Assembly: GCA_903856995.1 (NCBI GenBank)
Contig: CAIODK010000139.1
Span: forward strand, 1-14,787
Length of the DNA: 14,787 nucleotides
Direction of reading: 5' to 3'
Source of the DNA: an uncultured Burkholderiales bacterium
GTDB taxonomy: Bacteria; Pseudomonadota; Gammaproteobacteria; Burkholderiales; Burkholderiaceae_C
Made by a program: the position numbers and the translations under genes. Below the pieces are notes generated by a model. It made no database searches and was not told the origin of the DNA. It saw only the letters and a list, made by a program, of their open reading frames with translations. Below are positions 6,118 through 13,598 of the stretch, in pieces (position 1 is the first letter of the stretch; each line of letters begins with the position of its first letter).

Positions 6118-8217
6118 TCAGTTGAAGGTCTTGCCTTCGGCGGCGAGTTGGGTGAGAAGCGGTGCGGGCTTCCAGAACTCAGCGTCATCGTGGGGGTTGG
6201 CGGCGAAGCGGTGCATGGCTTGCACTACGTTGAAAAGGCCCAACTCGTTGGCATAGTTCATGGGGCCGCCACGGTACATCGGGAAACCATAGCCGCTGAT
6301 GTAGACCATGTCGATGTCGCTGGCCTTGCTGGCGATGCCCTCTTCCAGAATGTGCGCAGCTTCGTTGACCAAGGCAAACGTGAGTCGTTGCACGATTTCT
6401 TCATCGCTGATCCTGCGGGGCGTGATGCCAATGTCAGCACGGTGTTTGGCAATCATGGCTTCGACATCTTTGCTAGGGATGGCGTCGCGTTTGCCCGGTT
6501 TGTAGTCATACCAACCAGCGCCCGTTTTTTGACCGAAGCGACCTTGCTCGCACAACAGATCTGCGGTTTTGCTGAAACGCAAGTTGGGTTGCTCTTGGTA
6601 GCGGCGTTTGCGAATGGCCCAGCTGATGTCGTTGCCAGCCAAATCACTCATGCGGAAAGGGCCCATGGCCCAACCAAATTTTTCGGCAGCACGATCCACC
6701 TGCGCGGGGGTGCAGCCTTCGTCCAGCAAGAAGCCTGCTTGACGACCAAACTGGTTGATCATGCGGTTGCCAATGAAACCGTCGCACACACCCGACACCA
6801 CGGCGATTTTTTTAATTTTCTTGGCCACATCCATGACGGTAGCCAGCACGTCTTTGGCGGTGTTTTTTCCGCGCACGACTTCGAGCAGTTTCATCACGTT
6901 GGCGGGGCTGAAGAAGTGCATGCCGACCACATCTTGTGGGCGCTTGGTGAAGTTGGCGATGCTGTTCACATCCAGTGTGGAGGTGTTGGACGCCAGAATT
7001 GCGCCTGGCTTCATCACCGCATCGAGTTGTTTGAAGACGATTTCTTTGACACCAAGCTCCTCAAACACGGCCTCGATCACGAGGTCTGCCTCTTTGATGT
7101 CGTCGTAGCTAAGCGTGGTGCTGAGCAACGCCATGCGCTTGGCGTAGGCGTCTTCTTTGAGCTTGCCTTTTTTGATACGGTCTTGGTAGTTCTTCTGGAT
7201 GGTGGCCACGCCACGGTCCAAGGCTTCTTGCTTGGTTTCGAGCATCTTGACGGCTATTCCCGCGTTCAAGAAGTTCATGGCAATGCCGCCTCCCATCATC
7301 CCTGCGCCTATGACGGCGACGAGCTGGATGTTGCGCACCGGTGTGTCGCTGGGCAAGTCTGCGATTTTGGAGGCTGCACGCTGAGCGGCAAACAAATGTC
7401 GTAAGGCCCGGCTCTCAGGCGTCCACATGAGGTTGATGAAGATTTCACGTTCAATAGCCATGCCCTCGTCAAACTTATGCTTGGTGGCCGCTTCCACCGC
7501 ATCCAATGCTTTGGGCGGGGCTGGGTAATTGGCGGCCATGCCCTTGACCATGTTGCGGGCGAACTGAAAGTAGGCGTCGCCTTGTGGGTGTTTACAGGGC
7601 AAGTCACGCACTTTGGGCAGTGGGCGAACATCAGCAATTTCGCGGGCAAAAGCCAAGGCTTCGTCCATCAAGGTTTGGGGCGAGGTGGCCATTTGGTCAA
7701 GCAATTTTTGGCCAGGGAGCATGGCGAGCATCTCGCTCTTGATGGGCTCGCCGCTCACGATCATGTTTAAGGCGGGCTCAACGCCTAAGGCACGTGGCAA
7801 ACGTTGTGTGCCGCCTGCACCGGGAATCAACCCCAGCTTGACCTCAGGTAGAGCCACGCTCGTGCCGGGCGCTGCCAGTCGGTAGTGGCAAACCAATGCC
7901 AGTTCTAAGCCGCCGCCCATCACCACGCTGTGCATGGCGGCTACCACGGGTTTGCTACAGTTTTCCACGAAGGCGAAGACGCTTCGCAAGTTGGGCTCTT
8001 GAAGTGCTTTGGGTGTCCCAAACTCTCGCACATCCGCACCACCCGAAAAGGCTTTGCCTTGGCCGGTGATGACGATGGCTTTGACGGCCGCATCAGCCGT
8101 GGCTTTCTCTATCCCAGCCACGATAGCCAGGCGGGTTTCTAAACCCATGCCGTTGACAGGCGGGTTATTCAGGGCAATCACGGCTACGTCGCCGTGAACT
8201 TTGTAGTCTGCACTCAT
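6118..8217 (-). CDS. fadB: FadB-type bifunctional enoyl-CoA hydratase / 3-hydroxyacyl-CoA dehydrogenase
   Basis: A 699-residue fusion. Residues 1-190 are a crotonase domain, with the oxyanion-hole segment KAFSGGADVREF and the catalytic glutamates Glu105 (GGGLE) and Glu125 (LPEVKLGLIPGAGGTQRLPR). Residues about 297-475 are the NAD-binding 3-hydroxyacyl-CoA dehydrogenase domain (VIGAGMMGGGIA at 302-313), with SNTST and the catalytic His434/Glu446 pair in GMHFFSPANVMKLLEVVRG. Two C-terminal dehydrogenase repeats follow (about 476-575 and 608-690). Together these hydrate enoyl-CoA and oxidise the 3-hydroxyacyl-CoA with NAD+ in the cytoplasm. Size and layout resemble E. coli FadB/FadJ and the peroxisomal bifunctional enzyme. 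The start has AGGA at good spacing. All key residues are present. The choice among FadB, FadJ or a specialised paralogue is open. Confidence 0.94.
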   Translation of the reverse strand: MSADYKVHGDVAVIALNNPPVNGMGLETRLAIVAGIEKATADAAVKAIVITGQGKAFSGGADVREFGTPKALQEPNLRSVFAFVENCSKPVVAAMHSVVMGGGLELALVCHYRLAAPGTSVALPEVKLGLIPGAGGTQRLPRALGVEPALNMIVSGEPIKSEMLAMLPGQKLLDQMATSPQTLMDEALAFAREIADVRPLPKVRDLPCKHPQGDAYFQFARNMVKGMAANYPAPPKALDAVEAATKHKFDEGMAIEREIFINLMWTPESRALRHLFAAQRAASKIADLPSDTPVRNIQLVAVIGAGMMGGGIAMNFLNAGIAVKMLETKQEALDRGVATIQKNYQDRIKKGKLKEDAYAKRMALLSTTLSYDDIKEADLVIEAVFEELGVKEIVFKQLDAVMKPGAILASNTSTLDVNSIANFTKRPQDVVGMHFFSPANVMKLLEVVRGKNTAKDVLATVMDVAKKIKKIAVVSGVCDGFIGNRMINQFGRQAGFLLDEGCTPAQVDRAAEKFGWAMGPFRMSDLAGNDISWAIRKRRYQEQPNLRFSKTADLLCEQGRFGQKTGAGWYDYKPGKRDAIPSKDVEAMIAKHRADIGITPRRISDEEIVQRLTFALVNEAAHILEEGIASKASDIDMVYISGYGFPMYRGGPMNYANELGLFNVVQAMHRFAANPHDDAEFWKPAPLLTQLAAEGKTFN

Positions 8218-8235
8218 CTGATGTCCTTTGAAAAA

Positions 8236-9879
8236 TTAGCCAATGTGGGGAAGCACGTAGTCTTTGAGTTGTTCGCGTAATTTGGTTTTGAGCATCTTGC
8301 CAGTTGCACCAATTGGGATAGCATCTACAAACACCACGTCATCGGGGATTTGCCATTTGGCAGTTTTACCTTCGTAGAAGGCCAGCAGTTCTTCACGGGT
8401 CACTTGGGCGTCTGGTTTTTTCACCACCGCCACGATGGGACGTTCGTCCCACTTGGGGTGCGTCACGCCAATGCAAGCGGCCATCAGGACGGCTGGGTGC
8501 GAGACGGCGATGTTTTCAATGTCAATCGAGCTGATCCACTCGCCGCCTGACTTGATGACGTCTTTGCTGCGGTCGGTGATTTGCATGTAGCCATCGGCAT
8601 CGATGGTGGCCACGTCGCCTGTGGGAAACCAATGGACACCATCTTTGTCTGTCACCAACGGGCTGCCCTCGCCTTTGTAGTAATTGGCCACCACCCAAGG
8701 GCCTTTGACCAACAAGTCGCCATAGGCTTTGCCGTCGTGCGGTTGATCTTGCCCCGCATCGTTGACGATTTTCATGTCCACCCCATAGATGGCGCGGCCT
8801 TGCTTCAAGAGCAATTTCATTTGCGCGTCTTTGGGTAGTTTGAGGTGTTTGTTCTTCAGGGTGCACAGCGTGCCCAAGGGGCTCAGCTCGGTCATGCCCC
8901 ATGCGTGCAGCACTTCCACGTTGTACTCATCGCGGAAGGCGTCAATCATGGCCGGCGGGCAGGCCGAACCACCAATGACGGTGCGCCTGAGGGTCGAGAA
9001 CTTCAAACCTTGGGGCTTCATGTACGTGAGCAACATTTGCCACACGGTGGGCACGCCTGCGGCGTAGGTGACGCCCTCGTTCTCAATCATCTCGTAGACC
9101 GATTTGCCGTCCATGCCGGGGCCTGGGAAGACCAGCTTCGCACCGGTCAGCGCAGCGCTGTACGGAATGCCCCAAGCGTTGACGTGGAACATGGGGACCA
9201 CGGGCAAGATGGCGTCGCGCGCGGAGATGCACATGACATCGGGCAAGGCCGCTGCATAAGCGTGCAAGGTGGTGGAACGGTGGCTATACAACGCGGCTTT
9301 GGGGTGGCCTGTGGTCCCGCTGGTGTAGCACATGCTCGATGCGGTGTTTTCATCAAACACCGGCCAGGTGTAGCGGGTGCTTTGATGAGCCATCCATGCC
9401 TCATAGCTGATGAGGTTGGGAATGCCGCTGTCAGCGGGCAGTTTGTCAGCATCGCAAAGTGCGACCCAATGTTTGACTGTGTTGCACTTGCTGTGCACGG
9501 CTTGAATGATGGGAAGGAAGCTCATGTCAAAGCACAGCACTTGGTCTTCGGCATGGTTGGCAATCCACGCGATTTGGTCTGGGTGCAAACGCGGATTGAT
9601 GGTGTGCAGCACGCGGCCGCTGCCGCTGACGCCAAAGTACAGCTCAAGGTGGCGATACCCGTTCCATGCCAAGGTAGCCACGCGGTCGCTGAACCCCAGC
9701 TCGAGTCCATCAAGCGCATGGGCAACTTGGCGTGAGCGGCGCGCCACATCGGACCATGTGTAGCGATGGATGTCCCCCTCCACGCGGCGAGAGACCACTT
9801 CACCATCACCATGGTGTTTGTCTGCGAAATCAATCAAACCAGAAATGAGCAAAGGTTGGTCTTGCATCAAGCCGAGCAT
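8236..9879 (-). CDS. AlkK-like medium/long-chain fatty-acid-CoA ligase
   Basis: A 547-residue member of the ANL adenylate-forming superfamily. It carries the P-loop motif TSGTTGHPK (186-194), AWGMTELSP (326-334), the WFPTGD motif (417-422), the hinge/A8 region DRSKDVIKSGGEWISS (436-451) and the catalytic lysine Lys528 in GATGKML. The start MLGLMQDQPL, the YSHRSTTLH stretch and the overall length resemble AlkK of Pseudomonas alkane plasmids, a medium-chain acyl-CoA synthetase. It would activate fatty acids with ATP and CoA, at or near the inner membrane, and feed the downstream FadB and thiolase. The ATG at 9879 is preceded by a strong AAGGAGA. It is the first gene of the operon, with a palindrome and probable promoter just upstream. 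Chain-length preference is not decidable from sequence. Confidence 0.92.
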   Translation of the reverse strand: MLGLMQDQPLLISGLIDFADKHHGDGEVVSRRVEGDIHRYTWSDVARRSRQVAHALDGLELGFSDRVATLAWNGYRHLELYFGVSGSGRVLHTINPRLHPDQIAWIANHAEDQVLCFDMSFLPIIQAVHSKCNTVKHWVALCDADKLPADSGIPNLISYEAWMAHQSTRYTWPVFDENTASSMCYTSGTTGHPKAALYSHRSTTLHAYAAALPDVMCISARDAILPVVPMFHVNAWGIPYSAALTGAKLVFPGPGMDGKSVYEMIENEGVTYAAGVPTVWQMLLTYMKPQGLKFSTLRRTVIGGSACPPAMIDAFRDEYNVEVLHAWGMTELSPLGTLCTLKNKHLKLPKDAQMKLLLKQGRAIYGVDMKIVNDAGQDQPHDGKAYGDLLVKGPWVVANYYKGEGSPLVTDKDGVHWFPTGDVATIDADGYMQITDRSKDVIKSGGEWISSIDIENIAVSHPAVLMAACIGVTHPKWDERPIVAVVKKPDAQVTREELLAFYEGKTAKWQIPDDVVFVDAIPIGATGKMLKTKLREQLKDYVLPHIG

Positions 9880-9900
9880 GAGGTTCTCCTTAGGTTTGTA

Positions 9901-9930
9901 TTTTTAGCACGATCGTGCTTTTTTTGTGCA
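9901..9930 (-). promoter_or_regulatory. Candidate promoter of the fatty-acid operon
   Basis: On the minus strand TGCACA (9930-9925, 4/6 to the -35 consensus) and TAAAAA (9906-9901, 4/6 to the -10 consensus) are 18 nt apart, and the spacer is almost filled by the palindrome at 9906-9919. The inferred start near 9894 would give a leader of about 15 nt before the ligase ATG. Both boxes are modest matches, so the placement is tentative. Confidence 0.4.
9906..9919. promoter_or_regulatory. Perfect 14-bp palindrome, probable repressor operator
   Basis: AGCACGATCGTGCT is fully self-complementary with no spacer, its centre 33 nt upstream of the acyl-CoA ligase start. It lies in the 119-bp divergent gap between the fatty-acid operon and selO. 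Short, spacerless palindromes of this kind are typical TetR-family sites, and fatty-acid genes of proteobacteria are controlled by such repressors (PsrA, FadP, LiuQ-type). No regulator gene is in the window, so the binding protein is inference. The plus-strand T-run on its right could suggest a terminator, but with no loop and no convergent transcript arriving here an operator is more likely. Confidence 0.65.
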
Positions 9931-9998
9931 TTGTGCCAAGTTTTGACGTATTTTTCGGGAAAGCCCACAAAAAACCAGCCTATGGATTACCCGAGACA

Positions 9999-11519
9999 AT
10001 GCCACCCATGTTGCATCTTCCTGTCACCCCTTCCGCTAACTTGCCTTGGCTCACTGCATCTGATCTCGGCTTTGCTTCATTGGGGGCCGAATTTGCCACG
10101 CCTACCGCACCCACGCCCTTGCCAAGTGCACATTGGGTGGGTTGCAACGACGCGCTCCGGTCTGCGTTGGGCCTACCCGCCGACCTGTGGCAGCAGCCTG
10201 ATGCGTTAGACGCGCTGACGGGCAACCTGTTGGTTGACGCAAGCTCGGCCATGGGCACCTTTGCCAGCGTTTACAGCGGCCACCAGTTTGGCCAATGGGC
10301 CGGTCAGTTGGGTGATGGCCGTGCGCTGAACTTGGGCGCCATCGACACCCCTGTGGGCTTGCAAGAATTGCAGCTGAAGGGCGCAGGGCCGACGCCCTTC
10401 TCGCGCCGCGGCGACGGGCGCGCTGTGTTGCGGTCCAGCATTCGAGAGTTTTTGGCCAGCGAAGCCATGCATGGCTTGGGCATTCCCACCACGCGTGCGC
10501 TGTGTGTCACAGGATCACCCGGCCATGTGCGCCGTGAAGAGGTCGAAACTGCTGCGGTGGTGACGCGCGTTGCGCCTAGTTTTGTGCGGTTTGGACACTT
10601 TGAACATTTCGCCGCCAATGGCCAATTGGACGCGCTACGGGCCTTGGCCGACCATGTGGTGGCCGCGCATTTCCCCGCGTTGCAAGCATTGAATGGGGCC
10701 ACGCGCTACGTGGCTTTGTTGGGCGACGTGACCCAACGCACCGCGGCCCTGATGGCCCAATGGCAAGCCGTGGGCTTTTGCCACGGCGTGATGAACACCG
10801 ACAACATGAGCGTGCTGGGCCTCACCCTCGACTACGGCCCGTTCCAGTATTTAGATGGCTTTGATGCCAATCACATTTGCAACCACTCCGACCATCAAGG
10901 CCGCTATGCCTACGCACGTCAGCCGCAAATCGCGTATTGGAACTTGTTCTGCCTAGGACAAGCCATGATGCCCTTGATTGACGACCAAGCCCCCGCATTG
11001 GCTGCATTGGAGAGCTACAAAGAAGCCTTCCCTGCCGCCATGGACCAACGCATGCGAGACAAGCTGGGCCTGAGCGGTGCACACGCAGGCGACCGTCTGT
11101 TGGTGGAGGACCTGCTGCAAGCCCTGCAGCAAGACCGTGTGGACTACACCGTGTTTTGGCGTCGCTTGAGCGTGGCTGTGCGTGAATCGGCGCAGAGCAC
11201 CCACGCATTTGAGCCCCTCCGTGACCTCTTCATGCACCGCGAAGTGTTTGATGCTTGGTGCGCTCGCTACCTTGAACGCCTAGGCGTCCCTAACCGACAA
11301 ATCGCGGGCGACGCCATGCTGCGCACCAACCCCAAATACATTTTGCGCAACCACTTGGGCGAACTGGCCATTCGACAAGCAAAGGCTGGCAACTTCGCCA
11401 TGGTGCAAGACCTGCTGCAAGTTCTGCACAACCCCTTTGATGAACACCCAAGCTACGAAGCATGGTCAGGTCTTGCGCCAGAATGGGCGTCTTCCATCGA
11501 AATCAGCTGCTCCTCATGA
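9999..11519 (+). CDS. selO: SelO (YdiU), protein adenylyltransferase
   Basis: A 506-residue pseudokinase-fold enzyme that transfers AMP from ATP onto Ser/Thr/Tyr of target proteins, several linked to redox control. Visible family blocks (numbered from this start) are YSGHQFGQWAGQLGDGRA, KGAGPTPFSRRGDGRAVLRSS (127-147, nucleotide-binding), GVMNTDNMSVLGLTLDYGP (263-281, metal and catalytic residues) and NHSDHQGRYAY. The protein ends in SCSS; the third-last residue, Cys504, occupies the place of selenocysteine in animal SelO and of the regulatory cysteine in E. coli, and the expected partner Cys294 (ICNHSDHQGRY) is present. The reading frame extends upstream to a GTG at 9915, but that lies within the palindrome and adds unconserved residues. 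ATG 9999 or 10008 is preferred; neither has a strong Shine-Dalgarno sequence. Its stop overlaps the msrB start (ATGA). Confidence 0.95.
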   Translation: MPPMLHLPVTPSANLPWLTASDLGFASLGAEFATPTAPTPLPSAHWVGCNDALRSALGLPADLWQQPDALDALTGNLLVDASSAMGTFASVYSGHQFGQWAGQLGDGRALNLGAIDTPVGLQELQLKGAGPTPFSRRGDGRAVLRSSIREFLASEAMHGLGIPTTRALCVTGSPGHVRREEVETAAVVTRVAPSFVRFGHFEHFAANGQLDALRALADHVVAAHFPALQALNGATRYVALLGDVTQRTAALMAQWQAVGFCHGVMNTDNMSVLGLTLDYGPFQYLDGFDANHICNHSDHQGRYAYARQPQIAYWNLFCLGQAMMPLIDDQAPALAALESYKEAFPAAMDQRMRDKLGLSGAHAGDRLLVEDLLQALQQDRVDYTVFWRRLSVAVRESAQSTHAFEPLRDLFMHREVFDAWCARYLERLGVPNRQIAGDAMLRTNPKYILRNHLGELAIRQAKAGNFAMVQDLLQVLHNPFDEHPSYEAWSGLAPEWASSIEISCSS

Positions 11520-11923
11520 CCATCCAAAAAACCGAACAAGAATGGCGCGCCCTACTTGCTGCCAAAAATGCTGAACCCGTGGCCTACGAGGTGACGCGCA
11601 CAGCCGCCACCGAACGCCCGTTCACAGGCAAGTATGAAGACCATTGGGTCAACGGCAGCTACCACTGCATCTGTTGCGATGCCAAGCTGTTTGAGGCCAC
11701 CACCAAATTTGACGCTGGCTGCGGCTGGCCCAGCTTTCACACCGCGGCTAGCGAGGAAGCCATCACAGAGCACCGCGACATCACCCACGGCATGGTGCGC
11801 GTAGAAACCGTGTGCAGCCAATGTGGCTCGCATTTGGGCCATGTCTTCAACGATGGCCCTGCGCCCACGGGCCTGCGCTATTGCATGAACTCGGCTTCGT
11901 TAGACTTCGTGCCTACCAAATAA
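11516..11923 (+). CDS. msrB: Peptide-methionine (R)-S-oxide reductase MsrB
   Basis: A 135-residue MsrB, the enzyme that reduces the R epimer of methionine sulfoxide in proteins, using thioredoxin. The two zinc-binding CxxC pairs are Cys51/Cys54 (HCICC) and Cys100/Cys103 (CSQCGSHLGHVFNDGP), the fold motif is GCGWPSF, and the catalytic cysteine is Cys123 in RYCMNSASLDF. There is no signal peptide, so it is cytoplasmic. The start ATG at 11516 overlaps the selO stop by 4 nt (ATGA), implying translational coupling. An upstream in-frame ATG at 11462 would place 18 unconserved residues inside selO and is rejected. The 4-nt overlap with an AMPylase that targets redox proteins gives a coherent oxidative-damage pair. 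Confidence 0.97.
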   Translation: MTIQKTEQEWRALLAAKNAEPVAYEVTRTAATERPFTGKYEDHWVNGSYHCICCDAKLFEATTKFDAGCGWPSFHTAASEEAITEHRDITHGMVRVETVCSQCGSHLGHVFNDGPAPTGLRYCMNSASLDFVPTK

Positions 11924-11930
11924 AGCCTTT

Positions 11931-12476
11931 ATGAAATTACTGCTCGACTTTTTCCCCATCATCCTGTTCTTCATCACCTTCAAAACGTGGGGCATCATGG
12001 CCGCCACGGCGGTGGCTATTGCTGCCACATTGCTGCAAATTGGCTACCTTTGGCGCAAAAACGGTTTTGTAGAACCCATGCAATGGGTCAGCCTCGGCGT
12101 GATCGTGGTGTTTGGTGGCGCGACACTGCTGACCCAAGATGAAACCTTCATCAAGTGGAAGCCCACTGTGCTGTATTGGCTCATGGGCAGCGCCTTGTGG
12201 GGCGGCTATTACGTGTTCAAGCGCAACTTCTTGCGTCAACTCATGGGGGCGCAAGTCGAGCTGCCCGAGCACGCTTGGGGCGTGTTGCTGCACAGTTGGG
12301 CTTGTTTCTTTGCCGTCATGGGATGCGTCAACCTGTGGGTGGCCAATAACTTTGACATTGACACGTGGGTGAACTTCAAACTCTTCGGAGGTTTAGGCCT
12401 GATGCTGGTGTTTGTGGTCGCCCAAGGCCTCTATATGAGCCGCTTCATCAAAGAACCACCCGAGGACCAAGCGTGA
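11931..12476 (+). CDS. yciB: YciB/IspA inner-membrane septation protein
   Basis: A 181-residue polytopic membrane protein, the same size as E. coli YciB (179). The start MKLLLDFFPIILFFITFK is characteristic of the family. About five to six hydrophobic segments can be read: roughly 5-17, 20-40, 51-69, 78-94, 116-138 and 149-170, with basic loops such as WRKNG and FKRNFLRQLMG between them. The protein is linked to cell division and envelope synthesis (called intracellular septation protein A), with a structural rather than a known enzymatic role. It starts 7 nt after msrB with only a weak purine stretch upstream, and its TGA stop overlaps the bolA GTG start. The neighbours msrB, bolA and parvulin are a common arrangement in Burkholderiales as far as I recall. 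Confidence 0.94.
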   Translation: MKLLLDFFPIILFFITFKTWGIMAATAVAIAATLLQIGYLWRKNGFVEPMQWVSLGVIVVFGGATLLTQDETFIKWKPTVLYWLMGSALWGGYYVFKRNFLRQLMGAQVELPEHAWGVLLHSWACFFAVMGCVNLWVANNFDIDTWVNFKLFGGLGLMLVFVVAQGLYMSRFIKEPPEDQA

Positions 12477-12742
12477 ACATCACCGCACAAGCGCTGACGC
12501 AGCGATTACAAGAACGCCTTCACCCTGTATTCGTTGAAGTTCTAGACGAAAGTGCGGCGCATGCTGGCCACGTTGGAGCGGATGACAGTGGCTTTGGCAC
12601 GCACTTTCGGGTGCGCATTCAAAGCGATATCTTTACAGGAAAAACGCGGGTTTCGCGACATCGCCTTGTGTATGATGCATTGCAAGAATATATCGACCAA
12701 GGCTTGCATGCCTTGGCGATTGAAGTCCTAGAACAACTTTGA
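12473..12742 (+). CDS. bolA: BolA family protein
   Basis: An 89-residue BolA-type protein beginning at a GTG (12473-12475) that overlaps the yciB TGA stop as GTGA. The core is VEVLDESAAHAGH (conserved His30 region), HFRVRI, and FTGKTRVSRHRLVYDAL with the invariant RH at Arg62-His63, followed by HALAIEVL. BolA proteins have a KH-like fold, bind DNA, and pair with monothiol glutaredoxins through a shared [2Fe-2S] cluster; they affect morphology and stress response. The reading frame continues upstream to 12365 inside yciB, but that part lacks family residues. GTG is chosen because of the overlap and because the BolA domain starts at once. No glutaredoxin gene is in view. Confidence 0.93.
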   Translation: MNITAQALTQRLQERLHPVFVEVLDESAAHAGHVGADDSGFGTHFRVRIQSDIFTGKTRVSRHRLVYDALQEYIDQGLHALAIEVLEQL

Positions 12743-12750
12743 GACCTGAT

Positions 12751-13533
12751 ATGAAAAAGCACATGATTTGGACCGCAGTTGCAACCGCCGTGTTCGCAAC
12801 ATTGAGCATCAGCGCATCAGCGCAAAACATCGCCATCGTCAACGGCAAGGCTGTACCTACTGCCCGCGCCGAAGCACTGGCTCAGCAGGTCGCACGTTCT
12901 GGCCGTCCCATGACTCCTGAGGTCGAGGGCCAAATTAAAGAAGAAGTCATCGCACGCGAAATCTTCATGCAAGAAGCGCAAAAACGCGGCTTGGATGCCA
13001 CCCCAGAGTACAAAACACAAATCGAGCTGGCACGTCAAACTATTCTGATCCGCGAGTTGTTTGCTGAATTCCAAAAGACATCCGCCGTGACCGACGCTGA
13101 CGTGCAAGCCGAATACGACAAGTTCGTGGCAGCCAACGGCGGCAAAGAATACCGCGCTCGCCATATCTTGGTCGAAACGCAGGCGCAAGCAGATGCCATC
13201 GTGGCAAGCTTGAAAAAAGGCGGCAAGTTTGAAGACATCGCCAAGAAGCAATCCAAAGATCCAGGTTCGGGCGCTAACGGCGGTGACCTCGATTGGGCGG
13301 CTGCTGGCAACTACGTCAAAGAGTTCTCCAATGCAATGGTTGCCTTGAAAAAAGGTGAAGTGTCTGCCCCCGTGCAAAGCCAATTTGGTTTCCACATCAT
13401 CCGCTTGGATGACGTGCGTGAAGCCCAATTGCCTAAGCTCGAAGACGTGAAGCCACAGATCACGCAACAGCTGACACAGCAACGCATGGCCGCTTTCCAA
13501 CAAGAGCTGCGCGCCAAAGCCAAGGTCGAGTAA
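12751..13533 (+). CDS. Exported parvulin-type peptidyl-prolyl cis-trans isomerase
   Basis: A 260-residue periplasmic foldase. Residues 1-24 form a Sec signal peptide: MKKHMIW, a hydrophobic core, then SASA with predicted cleavage before QNIAIV. Residues 25-130 are a SurA/PpiD-like helical chaperone region (NGKAVPTARAEAL, IKEEVIAREIFMQEA). Residues about 132-225 are the parvulin domain with YRARHILV (His138), FEDIAKKQSKDPGSGANGGDLDW and QFGFHIIRLDDV (His215), including the conserved histidine pair. The end is a helical tail. It would isomerise proline bonds in outer-membrane or periplasmic proteins. The ATG at 12751 is preferred to the in-frame TTG at 12739, which lies inside the bolA stop and would put four residues before the signal peptide. 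It is the last gene of the operon, 8 nt after bolA and just before a terminator. Confidence 0.93.
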   Translation: MKKHMIWTAVATAVFATLSISASAQNIAIVNGKAVPTARAEALAQQVARSGRPMTPEVEGQIKEEVIAREIFMQEAQKRGLDATPEYKTQIELARQTILIRELFAEFQKTSAVTDADVQAEYDKFVAANGGKEYRARHILVETQAQADAIVASLKKGGKFEDIAKKQSKDPGSGANGGDLDWAAAGNYVKEFSNAMVALKKGEVSAPVQSQFGFHIIRLDDVREAQLPKLEDVKPQITQQLTQQRMAAFQQELRAKAKVE

Positions 13534-13556
13534 TCCACCTTTCGCCACCTCCACAC

Positions 13557-13584
13557 AGCGGCCTTCGGGCCGCTTTTGTTTTTT
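13557..13584 (+). terminator. Intrinsic terminator of the selO-parvulin operon
   Basis: A 7-bp perfect stem AGCGGCC / GGCCGCT (13557-13563 and 13568-13574) closes a stable TTCG tetraloop. It is followed by a T-tract TTTGTTTTTT (13575-13584). It lies 23 nt after the parvulin stop and fits a rho-independent terminator on the plus strand only; the reverse strand has no T-run. Confidence 0.93.
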
Positions 13585-13598
13585 AAGATAATTCACAG

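Noticed and set aside
6148..7404. 418-codon open frame on the plus strand opposite fadB
   Set aside because: It lies wholly within a gene with intact catalytic motifs. The product is His/Val/Phe-rich, typical of reversed GC-rich coding sequence, and has no recognisable domain.
8845..9735. 296-codon open frame on the plus strand opposite the acyl-CoA ligase gene
   Set aside because: Shadow of the ligase frame with no domain, no promoter and no suitable ribosome binding site.
9943..9971. TTGACG as the -35 box of a selO promoter
   Set aside because: No acceptable -10 box lies 16-18 nt downstream (CACAAA at best), so I did not list a selO promoter although one must exist nearby.
9915..9998. Upstream GTG start extending SelO by 28 residues
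   Set aside because: The GTG lies inside the palindrome, the extra residues are not family-like, and the total length would exceed typical SelO.
11462..11515. Upstream ATG extending MsrB by 18 residues
   Set aside because: This part lies inside selO in another frame, shows no conservation that I recognise, and the ATG at 11516 makes the classic ATGA junction.
12365..12472. Extension of the BolA frame into yciB
   Set aside because: The extra 36 residues lack BolA features. The GTG at 12473 directly precedes the domain and overlaps the yciB stop.
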